The notes under the pieces were generated by a model. That model saw only the letters and a list, made by a program, of their open reading frames with translations, did no database searches and was not told where the DNA came from. The position numbers and the translations under genes were made by a program. A stretch of DNA of 11,420 nt, from NCBI GenBank assembly GCA_005772945.1, contig SXIE01000180.1, forward strand, positions 1-11,420, read 5' to 3'. The stretch comes from Pseudomonadota bacterium. Lineage in GTDB: Bacteria > Myxococcota > UBA9042 > PHBI01. Shown here in pieces: positions 5,801 through 11,420 of the stretch (the first letter of the stretch is position 1; every line of letters starts with the position of its first letter).

Positions 5801-6802
5801 CTACGCGGACGGGATTCGGGACACTTGCTTACTTTTTCCCTTTTGTGCCGGGCTGCGCCGGCCCTTCGGTCCGCCCGCGTGCCTCACGGCGTCCTTCGCG
5901 GCGCCCTCCGGGACGCCGATCGCCCGGAGCGCGGCGGCAACGGTCCGGCATGGATCCTCCGCGAACTGCTCGTCGCGGTTCGTGTTGCTGACGTCGGTGG
6001 CGTTGCCGTGGCCCGCCTTCCCACCGCGCCCGAGCGGCATCTTCGCGTAGATGGCCTCGGCAAGCTGGTTCATGTCCGCCGTGACGAGGGCGGGCTCGCG
6101 CACGAACAGCCGCACCGCGCGCGCGAGAACGTACCGGGCCACCTGCCAGCGCGTCAGCCGTACGTGCTTGAGCGTGTGGGCGTCGATCGCACCGTGGTCG
6201 TCCGTGTAGAGGCGAAGCTGGCGCGTCAGATCGCGCGATACTTCGGGGAGCGTGCGAGGCGCCGGGGCCGCGCGGAGCGGGTCTTCCTCTCGCATCAGCT
6301 TCGCGGCGCCGACCGCGAGCCGTTCGAGGAGGTCATCAGCGCGGTCCGCGCAGCGGCGCGTCGCCGCGTCCGCGACCGTCTCCACGATGGCGGCGACCTG
6401 CGCGATGTCGGCAGCGACCTCCGGCCTTGTCGACTCCTGGGCGAGCCGGTACAGATCGCGGTGCGCCCGCGCGAGGGCGCCGACGGCCTCAGCCCATACC
6501 GGGTCGGCCACGGCAAGCCCCTCGTCGAGCGCAGCGACCGTCGATCGCACGAGCGGCGAGGCCAGCAGCTGAGGCGCCAGCGGGGGCCAGGCACGCGGCT
6601 CTTCGTAGAAGGGGCCGTACCCGGCCCACTGGTCGCACGCGCGCCTGTACTCGGACACCTCCAGCCAGGCGTCGCGCGTCGTCGACGCACCGAGGTCGTC
6701 CCCGGCCGACGTGAGGTTCACGACGCGATGGCGGTCGTTCGCGCGTGGGTCGAGTTGCTGTGGTCGTGCCTGGGGTGGCGCGGGCGCCTGCGTAGGTGTC
6801 AT
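5801..6802 (-). CDS. Unknown 333-aa helical protein at the head of the element operon
   Basis: I do not recognise a family. The protein starts at an ATG at 6802 with no obvious Shine-Dalgarno and ends at a TAG at 5801, 42 nt before the acidic-tail regulator. The first 25 residues are Pro/Gln-rich and probably disordered. Residues about 75-175 are long amphipathic helices rich in Ala, Leu, Arg and Glu (for example RCADRADDLLERLAVGAAKL). A Trp/Tyr-rich stretch (DAWLEVSEYRRACDQWAGYG) lies at 45-63. The C-terminal tail is basic (GRRSPAQKGKSK, 314-325). There is no signal peptide or membrane segment, so it should be cytoplasmic. Position suggests a core function of the element, such as accessory replication, mobilisation or regulation, but nothing in the sequence proves it. 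Confidence 0.7.
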   Translation of the reverse strand: MTPTQAPAPPQARPQQLDPRANDRHRVVNLTSAGDDLGASTTRDAWLEVSEYRRACDQWAGYGPFYEEPRAWPPLAPQLLASPLVRSTVAALDEGLAVADPVWAEAVGALARAHRDLYRLAQESTRPEVAADIAQVAAIVETVADAATRRCADRADDLLERLAVGAAKLMREEDPLRAAPAPRTLPEVSRDLTRQLRLYTDDHGAIDAHTLKHVRLTRWQVARYVLARAVRLFVREPALVTADMNQLAEAIYAKMPLGRGGKAGHGNATDVSNTNRDEQFAEDPCRTVAAALRAIGVPEGAAKDAVRHAGGPKGRRSPAQKGKSKQVSRIPSA

Positions 6803-6881
6803 GGTGCTTGAATCTCTAGCATCACGATCCTGACGCGCACGCGGTCGAGATGGCTTTCGTTTCGCCGCTGGCGTGCGCGCT

Positions 6882-6935
6882 GCGTGTAAACGCGCCGGCT
6901 GCTCCGTGCTCGACGGGGAGCCGCCGTTTACACGC
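6882..6935. repeat. Perfect 11-bp inverted repeat, 32-bp spacer
   Basis: GCGTGTAAACG at 6882-6892 is the exact reverse complement of CGTTTACACGC at 6925-6935. The arms are AT-richer than their surroundings and lie about 80-130 bp upstream of the 333-aa gene. A paired site of this size suits a dimeric regulator, a Rep nicking or binding site, or a cruciform at an origin. The sequence does not decide among these. Confidence 0.55.
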
Positions 6936-7325
6936 GAACCCGGCGCCGCACGTAGCGTCGAGGGCTTGCGCGCCTTTCAGCGTTGAAACAGCCCGCGAAC
7001 AGCGCCAAGCGACACCCGAACGGCACTAAAACAGCGCTCAGCGTCGACGAAATCAGCGGGAAAGAGGCCACGCAGTGCCGAAAAATCGCCGCGCGAGTGC
7101 CGTTGCGGGGCCATGTCGAGGCCGCGGCGAGGCCGTCGAAGCGCCGCGCCGAGGCCGTCACCACACCGCATTCGTGCCTGCGAACGGCGTGGTCGCGGCG
7201 AGCTCGTCGACGTGCGCGGCGTCCTCGCGGCATCGGCGCGCCGTCGGCGCGAGCACGGTGCTCGTTGTCGAACGGATCCCGCAGGGACCGGCGGGCGCGC
7301 ACGAACGCCTTTCGCTCACGCCCGA

Positions 7326-7345
7326 CTCGCCGTAACCTCGGCGAG
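7326..7345. promoter_or_regulatory. Inverted repeat abutting the methyltransferase start
   Basis: CTCGCCG (7326-7332) and CGGCGAG (7339-7345) are perfect 7-bp arms around TAACCT, ending 2 nt before the ATG at 7348. The right arm contains the only plausible ribosome site (GGCGAG). It could be an operator or an RNA hairpin that hides the ribosome site; both are plausible ways to limit methyltransferase expression. Confidence 0.45.
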
Positions 7346-7347
7346 CC

Positions 7348-8229
7348 ATGAAGCGCATCATTCTAGGGGACAACGCCGAGATCCTGCCGAACCTCCCGGA
7401 CCAATTTGCCCGGCTCGTGTACGTCGATCCACCCTTCAACACGGGGAGGGAGCAGAAGCGCGACCGGATCCGCGTGAAGCAGGCGGTCGGCGAGGGCGCG
7501 CGTGGTGGCTTCGGCGGGCGTCGGTACGACGTGGAGAAGGTCGAGAGCAGCTCGTACGCGGACGAGTTCGACGACTTCGAGCGCTTCCTCTTGCCGCGCA
7601 TCAAGGCTGCGCTCCGGTGCCTGACACCGGACGGTTCACTCTTCGTTCACCTCGACTACCGGGAGGTCCACTACATCAAGGTCGCGCTCGACGGATTGCT
7701 CGGGCGCGACCGCTTCCTGAACGAGATCATCTGGGCGTACGACTACGGCGGTAGGCCGAAGAATCGTTGGCCGTGCAAGCACGACACGATCCTCTGGTAC
7801 GCGATGAACCCGGAGGACTACGTGTTCAACTTCGACGAGATGGATCGGATCCCGTACATGGCGCCCGGGCTTGTCTCCAAGGAGAAGGCTGAGCGCGGCA
7901 AGACGCCGACCGACGTCTGGTGGCACACGATCGTTCCCACCAACGGCCGGGAGAAGACCGGCTACCCGACACAGAAGCCCCTCGGGATCGTGAATCGGAT
8001 CGTCAAGGTTCACTCGCGACCGGGCGACGTAGTGCTCGACTTCTTCGCCGGGAGCGGGACGGCGGGCGAGGCCGCCGGAAGCCAGGGGCGTGGGTTTGTC
8101 CTCGTCGACAACAACGTCGCTGCGGCGCAGCTCATGGCCGCACGGCTCGCAGCGTACGCCCCCGAGATCGTCGGCTTCTCACCGACGCCGGCAAGGCCGG
8201 ACGCGCAGATGTCGCTGCTGGAAGGCTAG
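7348..8229 (+). CDS. Beta-class DNA methyltransferase (N6-adenine or N4-cytosine)
   Basis: A 293-aa SAM-dependent DNA methyltransferase. Catalytic motif IV is DPPF at 27-30 (YVDPPFNTG), and the SAM-binding motif I is FAGSGT at 233-238 (VVLDFFAGSGTAGEAA). This motif IV-before-motif I order defines the beta class. PTQKP at 207-211 just before motif I is also typical. The stretch LNEIIWAYDYGGR (124-136) matches the conserved segment after motif IV. The variable regions at about 35-70 and 137-200 would carry target recognition. Length is normal for a stand-alone enzyme. Its TAG stop is the same CTAG used by the convergent nuclease-like gene, so the pair is probably a type II restriction-modification system. 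The target site and the methylated base cannot be deduced. Confidence 0.9.
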   Translation: MKRIILGDNAEILPNLPDQFARLVYVDPPFNTGREQKRDRIRVKQAVGEGARGGFGGRRYDVEKVESSSYADEFDDFERFLLPRIKAALRCLTPDGSLFVHLDYREVHYIKVALDGLLGRDRFLNEIIWAYDYGGRPKNRWPCKHDTILWYAMNPEDYVFNFDEMDRIPYMAPGLVSKEKAERGKTPTDVWWHTIVPTNGREKTGYPTQKPLGIVNRIVKVHSRPGDVVLDFFAGSGTAGEAAGSQGRGFVLVDNNVAAAQLMAARLAAYAPEIVGFSPTPARPDAQMSLLEG

Positions 8230-8729
8230 GGCGCCAGCTTCAACTTCTTGATGAGCGCGGTCACGCGATCGGTCGACTTCGTCGCGAGGGCCTTCGACTC
8301 CCGAAGCACCGTAGCCATCGCCTCCTTCATTTCCGGGTACGTGTTCGCCTCCTGGCACGCGGCGATCGTGGCGGTCCTCAGGTCGGACTCCGCGACCTCG
8401 TACTTGCCGAGCGCGAACACGTTCACGGTCGAGGACTCGAACGGGTTCTCCGTATGCTGCCCCCGCTTCTTCGCGGCGACCAGGCACACGACTATGTGAG
8501 CGGGGACGACATACCAGCGGTTGGTCGGCTCATGCAGCACGACGAGCGGGATGTACTTGACCGCGCGAACCTGATTCAGCGTCGCGGCGGTCGCCCGCTT
8601 CACCTCGATGACGCACCCGTCCAGGACGGCATCACCGTCGCCGGCCCGCCCCGGCTTCGTAGCTCCCGTGGCTTGCCGGAAGCGCTCCTCCGCAGACCTG
8701 CCGCCGTGACTGATCCCAGGTGTCGCCAT
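8226..8729 (-). CDS. PD-(D/E)xK restriction endonuclease-like protein
   Basis: I start at the ATG at 8729 (167 aa); a GTG at 8816 would add 29 residues of poor coding quality. The N-terminal part reads SAEERFRQATGA, then GDGDAVLDG and CVIEVKRA. D33 (GDAVLDG) followed by E42-x-K44 fits the metal-binding core of PD-(D/E)xK nucleases. TLNQVRAVKYIPLVV and RWYVVPAHIVV look like the following core strands and helix. The C-terminal third is helical and Lys-rich (about 130-165). Convergence with a methyltransferase, sharing the CTAG stop, strongly suggests the restriction partner. I cannot name the specificity family. A Mrr-like or repair nuclease is the alternative but fits the neighbourhood less well. 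Confidence 0.72.
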   Translation of the reverse strand: MATPGISHGGRSAEERFRQATGATKPGRAGDGDAVLDGCVIEVKRATAATLNQVRAVKYIPLVVLHEPTNRWYVVPAHIVVCLVAAKKRGQHTENPFESSTVNVFALGKYEVAESDLRTATIAACQEANTYPEMKEAMATVLRESKALATKSTDRVTALIKKLKLAP

Positions 8730-8890
8730 GGCGGTCCACGCTACCAGCGCGCCGTGGCGCACCGCCACTGCGTTCGCGGCTCGCCGTACGAAAGGATGCA
8801 CGAGCGCGTCGCCCACCTTCCCGCCCCGCGTCCGCGAAGTCGTTCCCCGCGGGCGCGCCCCGGGCGTCGCCTCGTGGTAGACCTCGCACT
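8730..8890. promoter_or_regulatory. Divergent promoter region of the nuclease and HEPN-like genes
   Basis: These 161 bp separate the starts at 8729 (minus) and 8891 (plus). Both genes must be transcribed from here unless a longer message crosses it. I see no convincing -35/-10 pair and no strong Shine-Dalgarno for either gene (GTGGA about 5-9 nt before 8729 is weak). Shared control of nuclease and HEPN protein is possible but unproven. Confidence 0.35.
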
Positions 8891-9757
8891 ATGGCATCGG
8901 CGGAGATCATGAAGCAGGCCGAAAGACTATTCGCGGGGCGATCGGACGCGGAGATCCGCGGCCTGTGCGTGCGCACGTTGAAGAGCTGGCATGCGACAGC
9001 CACCAGCCGACAATTCTCGGTGCACGGTGATCTTGTGCGCGGGGTGGTGACGCTGCTGATCGAAGGAGGAGCAGCGGTGACGAACGCGCCTCGCCTGATC
9101 AGCGATATCGGCGAGATGTTCGTGGTCTCCGGCTACGATCTGCCCTGGATGGCGCCGATCGTCGAGTTCGTCGACTGGCTCACGCGCGCTGGTTTCGCGA
9201 TTGCTTTGTCGCCGGACAGGCCGACCGCGCTTCCGGTAACGTATCGGGTGACCCGCGCGGGCGTGCGCCTTCTCGAACAGGTGGATGACCACCCGCTGCT
9301 GCCGGGTTACGTCGAACGGCTCCAGCAACGCTGCCCCGGGCTCCGCGTCGAGGTCGTCGCGCTTCTCGTGGACGCGCGAACGTGCCTGGAGCACGGGCTC
9401 CTCCGTCCTGCGATCGTGGTGTTGGGCGTCGCCTACGAGACCGCGGTCGAGGCCGTGTCCGAGACGCTGGTTGGAGCAGGTGTCGTGCAGGCGAACATCC
9501 TCGACCGCGGCGCGGCTCAGCGCATCGACGCCCTTCGCGCCGTGATCGATAGCCGCTTGGCGGCAACGACGCCACCCGAGCGCGACCACCGCGCCGCCGT
9601 GCACGCCGCGTACGACTTCGCGCACCAGCTTCGTCGACGCCGGAACGACGCCTCGCACACGACGCCGCGCTACGGCTTCGAGGATCGCGAAGAGATCGAG
9701 GAGTTCCTCGTATCGGCCGAACGCCACTTCCCGGCGCTCTGGTCCCTCCGAGCCTGA
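8891..9757 (+). CDS. Winged-helix plus HEPN-like protein, candidate defence component
   Basis: A 288-aa cytoplasmic protein. Residues about 86-135 (PIVEFVDWLTRAGFAIALS, then a hairpin, then YRVTRAGVRLLEQ) look like a winged helix. Residues about 153-288 are helical and resemble DUF4145/HEPN-type domains: VDARTCLEHGLLRPAIVVLG, AVHAAYDFAHQLRRR, then RNDASH at 251-256. R-x4-H with N after R is the catalytic motif of HEPN ribonucleases. The first 85 residues are helical and unassigned. It diverges from the nuclease-like gene, beside the restriction-modification pair, which suggests an abortive-infection or nuclease-effector role. That role is inferred. HEPN-like folds also occur as non-catalytic or antitoxin-binding proteins. 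No partner antitoxin is visible. The ATG has no clear ribosome site. Confidence 0.6.
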   Translation: MASAEIMKQAERLFAGRSDAEIRGLCVRTLKSWHATATSRQFSVHGDLVRGVVTLLIEGGAAVTNAPRLISDIGEMFVVSGYDLPWMAPIVEFVDWLTRAGFAIALSPDRPTALPVTYRVTRAGVRLLEQVDDHPLLPGYVERLQQRCPGLRVEVVALLVDARTCLEHGLLRPAIVVLGVAYETAVEAVSETLVGAGVVQANILDRGAAQRIDALRAVIDSRLAATTPPERDHRAAVHAAYDFAHQLRRRRNDASHTTPRYGFEDREEIEEFLVSAERHFPALWSLRA

Positions 9758-9834
9758 GACCCACGGACGGAGCCTTGCAAGAGCGGGTTCGTCGGCGTAC
9801 GCTGGTCGCCTGTGTAATATACAAGGAGTTGGAA

Positions 9835-10962
9835 ATGCTGCGGGTGGAGCGCTTCCGAGGATCGCTGCTGCGCGGGATGACCGCGACGACCGTGATCGTG
9901 TTCTGCGTGGCCCTCTGTGCGGCGGCGTGCTCTTCGTCCCAGAACACGCAGGTGCAAGCGCAGAAGGTCGCGTGCGACCAGGTTGAGAACCTCACACCCG
10001 GGCAGTTGGAGAGGTTCTTCCAGGCGGCCAAGGGGGCGCTGGAGAAGGAAGGCGTCAAGCTCGACGCGCAGGTATGGGGCGACCCCGACAGGTTCCAGCG
10101 CTACGTGACCGCGGTGTCGAACGCGGCAGGATGCCCGACGGCAGGCGGTCCAAGCGCGAGCACGCCGGGAACGACATCGTCGCCGCTGCACTCAAACGAG
10201 ATCACGGACTACTGCGGCCCCGGCCATGGGCTCCTGGCAGTCCACGTTAGCGACTGCCTGAACCGAGCATGCCTTGAGCACGACAGCTGCTATGCGCGAT
10301 GCTCCGCCCCGACAGATACGAACCCCCTCGACGGTTGCGCGTGGTCAGCGCCCACACATCCCTGCGACGACGTCCTTCTCGCCACAGCGGATGCCTGCGA
10401 CAACTCGGGAGCGCGCTTCCGGTCATGGGTCGTCAGACGCCTGGCCCACGCACTCTACGATGCTGGAGGATTCGACCATGGCTGCCTACTTTCGATGCGG
10501 TGCCCCGGCCCCAACGCGCGTGGTTACGGTCCGTGCGCGATCGACGCGACGGGCGAGACCTGCAAGGCGTGCCGGATGGCTAACGCCGATTCGTTGTGCG
10601 AGGAGCGCGTGCTCAACGCGAGGGATCCCGCTCACGAGCCGTGCGCGAAGGACGGGTCGGACTACATCTGCGTCACGGCCGACTGCCCGCGCGTGGCCAA
10701 GTGCTTCGGCCCTCCCGCCGCGGCAACGCCCGACGCAGGAGCGGGCGATGCGGGCGACGCGGGACCCGCCAACGACTTGGAGATTCCGCCAACCGGCGGA
10801 AAGTGCCCGGCGACGCACCTCCTCGTCCCGCAGGATGGGCTCTGCCACAAGATTTGCGCGGCCGGTGCGGGCGGCGTCGTTATCTGTGGCTCGGCACGGT
10901 GCACGCTGAAATGCGGCACAACGCAACCAGTCTGCGTGACAAACTCCACGCTGTGTCCGTAG
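9835..10962 (+). CDS. Cys-rich lipoprotein with phospholipase A2 signature
   Basis: The ATG at 9835 has a strong AAGGAG 6 nt upstream, giving 375 aa. A basic N-region and hydrophobic core (TATTVIVFCVALCAAAC, 16-32) end at Cys32 followed by SSSQ. This is a lipoprotein-type signal, though -3 is Ala rather than the usual Leu. Residues 125-156 carry a phospholipase A2 pattern: DYCGPGHG (Ca-loop-like Y-C-G-x-G) and CLNRACLEHDSCYARC, where H149-D150 are the expected catalytic dyad and the Cys residues would form disulfides. Many further Cys residues follow, then a PDAGAGDAGDAG linker and a Cys-rich C-terminal domain. Expected to act in the envelope or outside, cleaving phospholipids. Why it travels with defence genes is unclear; predation, competition or envelope remodelling are possible. 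Confidence 0.75.
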   Translation: MLRVERFRGSLLRGMTATTVIVFCVALCAAACSSSQNTQVQAQKVACDQVENLTPGQLERFFQAAKGALEKEGVKLDAQVWGDPDRFQRYVTAVSNAAGCPTAGGPSASTPGTTSSPLHSNEITDYCGPGHGLLAVHVSDCLNRACLEHDSCYARCSAPTDTNPLDGCAWSAPTHPCDDVLLATADACDNSGARFRSWVVRRLAHALYDAGGFDHGCLLSMRCPGPNARGYGPCAIDATGETCKACRMANADSLCEERVLNARDPAHEPCAKDGSDYICVTADCPRVAKCFGPPAAATPDAGAGDAGDAGPANDLEIPPTGGKCPATHLLVPQDGLCHKICAAGAGGVVICGSARCTLKCGTTQPVCVTNSTLCP

Positions 10963-10984
10963 CGTCTCACGGGAGGAGGCGGCC

Positions 10985-11182
10985 TCAACGTCCGGCCGCG
11001 CCGCGCTGCACAAGCGACAGGTCCACGACATTCCCTATGTCGTCGGAAGCCGACCCGAGCAACCTCGCGATCGCGGCGCCTGCGACGCGCGCGGCTTCGA
11101 GGTCCCCGGCAACCACGAGCACCTTCACGTGCTCCGCGAGGTCCGCGACGAGCGCCGCTCGCGGGTTCGCCGGTTCCGCCAT
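10985..11182 (-). CDS. NPRA-type small protein; possible C-terminal tail of the integrase in the circle
   Basis: A 65-aa protein from an ATG at 11182 (GAGG about 7 nt upstream) to a TGA at 10985, 22 nt from the convergent lipoprotein stop. It reads MAEPANPRAALVADLAEHV, then AGDLEAARV, a helix and VVDL near the end, homologous to the protein at 1897-2115. No known domain. The codon after the att core (11278) is in frame with this ATG, 96 nt away, and I find no stop between. If the element circularises through the repeats, the integrase frame would run WWRRRESK, then 32 linker residues, then this protein. It may therefore serve as a separate gene, as the integrase tail, or both. Confidence 0.6.
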   Translation of the reverse strand: MAEPANPRAALVADLAEHVKVLVVAGDLEAARVAGAAIARLLGSASDDIGNVVDLSLVQRGAAGR

Positions 11183-11278
11183 CGTCCGCCTCGGTTCGTC
11201 GCCACCCGTCGCCGCGCCCCCCTCCCCCTCGCGCCAATCCGCGCCCGGTCGCGCCGGTTCGCTACACGGATCCTCCGG

Positions 11279-11302
11279 CTTCGATTCCCGGCGCCTCCAC
11301 CA
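11279..11302 (+). other. Attachment core, right copy (att site, tRNA/tmRNA 3' end)
   Basis: Identical over 24 bp to 2243-2266, same orientation. The bases before it (…CCTCCGG) would pair imperfectly as a T-stem (loop-closing pair C·C) and there is no anticodon or D-arm upstream, so this is not a functional tRNA gene. It marks the right end of the 9-kb element, or its junction with the next element or the chromosome. Confidence 0.85.
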
Positions 11303-11420
11303 GGATTTCTAAGCAATTTCAGTGGTCTTCAAGATGGGACCCCTGGCGCTTCCCGTTATGTTCCCACGACCTTCGAGAAGTCCAACCCATGTGCCCCTCA
11401 ATGTGCTCCGACCTCTGCAC
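11303..11420. other. Right flank beyond the attachment site, no gene seen
   Basis: These 118 bp are noticeably lower in GC than the rest. A minus-strand frame is open from the edge to a TAG at 11309-11311, but only about half its third positions are G/C, unlike the real genes here. It may be chromosome downstream of the target RNA gene, or the end of another element. Confidence 0.4.

Larger units (their letters stand above)
6803..7347. other. 545-bp gap between divergent modules, no convincing gene
   Basis: The gap lies between the diverging starts of the 333-aa gene and the methyltransferase. Open frames exist on both strands (a TTG-started one at 6983-7351 on plus, one at 6928-7302 on minus) but they are Arg-rich, drift in composition and lack good starts, so I do not call them. 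The part around 6980-7090 is lower in GC than its surroundings and carries AACAGCGC at 6998-7005 and 7030-7037, with a weaker GAAACAGCCC at 6985-6994. Promoters for both directions must lie here. An origin for the Rep protein is possible. Confidence 0.5.
2243..11302. mobile_element. Integrative element with Rep, Int and restriction-modification/HEPN/PLA2 cargo
   Basis: The element is bounded by the two 24-bp repeats. It contains a complete tyrosine recombinase at one end, an excisionase-like gene and a Rep_trans protein, with cargo on the other side. No conjugative coupling protein or type IV secretion genes, capsid or portal genes are present. It is therefore more like a small replicative or mobilisable element, or a phage satellite, than a full conjugative element or prophage. 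Genes inside show no frameshifts, unlike the segment to the left. Confidence 0.72.

Noticed and set aside
5210..6811. A plus-strand open frame of 533 codons
   Set aside because: It is antisense to three well-supported minus-strand genes and reads as Arg/Val/Leu low-complexity; it is open only because of the high GC content.
6983..7351. A TTG-started plus-strand gene in the large gap
   Set aside because: Start is weak, the second half is Arg-rich without bias, and it runs into the methyltransferase start; frames at 7075-7335 (plus) and 6928-7302 (minus) are no better.
9815..9820. TAATAT as a -10 box for the lipoprotein gene
   Set aside because: It lies directly before AAGGAG, so a transcript starting there would begin in or just after the ribosome site; there is no -35 at a proper distance.
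11200..11302. A complete tRNA gene ending at the right att core
   Set aside because: No D-arm, anticodon arm or 5' acceptor strand can be folded upstream, and the T-stem closing pair is C·C.
11309..11420. The C-terminal end of a further integrase on the minus strand next to the right att
   Set aside because: Only about half of the third positions are G/C and no recombinase motif is visible in the 36 codons.

Overview
The window is very GC-rich and packed with short gaps. It reads as accessory, mobile DNA of a Myxococcota-like bacterium (order Polyangiales or relatives). That placement is an inference: it rests on the base composition, on a secreted Cys-rich lipoprotein with a DAG-repeat linker of the kind common in that group, and on an integrase whose attachment site lies inside its own gene, as in Myxococcus phage Mx8.

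The organising feature is a 24-bp perfect direct repeat at 2243-2266 and 11279-11302 that reads like the 3' end of a tRNA or tmRNA gene (T-loop, T-stem, acceptor strand, CCA). The two copies are 9036 bp apart and frame one candidate integrative element. Its core genes run leftward on the minus strand: a 333-aa unknown protein, a small HTH-like regulator with an extremely acidic tail, an excisionase-like protein, a Rep_trans-family replication or relaxase protein (GTGA overlap with the previous gene), and a complete tyrosine recombinase. The repeat encodes residues 431-438 of the recombinase, counted from its upstream GTG, so integration and excision should exchange its C-terminus.

The right half holds cargo: a beta-class DNA methyltransferase (+), a convergent PD-(D/E)xK nuclease-like gene whose stop codon shares the same CTAG (together a probable restriction-modification pair), a winged-helix plus HEPN-like protein with an RNDASH motif (+), and a lipoprotein with a phospholipase A2 active-site signature (+). 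A small minus-strand gene with the motif NPRA lies just inside the right repeat. The 545-bp gap at 6803-7347 holds no convincing gene but has a perfect 11-bp inverted repeat and an inverted repeat abutting the methyltransferase start.

Left of the first repeat (1-2242) lies what looks like a second, related and decaying element in the same orientation: an NPRA-type small gene beside the repeat, a frameshifted HTH protein resembling small terminase subunits, a second frameshifted unknown gene, a small regulator homologous to the acidic-tail regulator, and the start of an excisionase-like gene running off the left edge. The regulator-then-excisionase order matches the intact element, so the locus is probably a tandem array at one RNA gene. 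The 118 bp right of the second repeat are lower in GC and hold nothing I can call.
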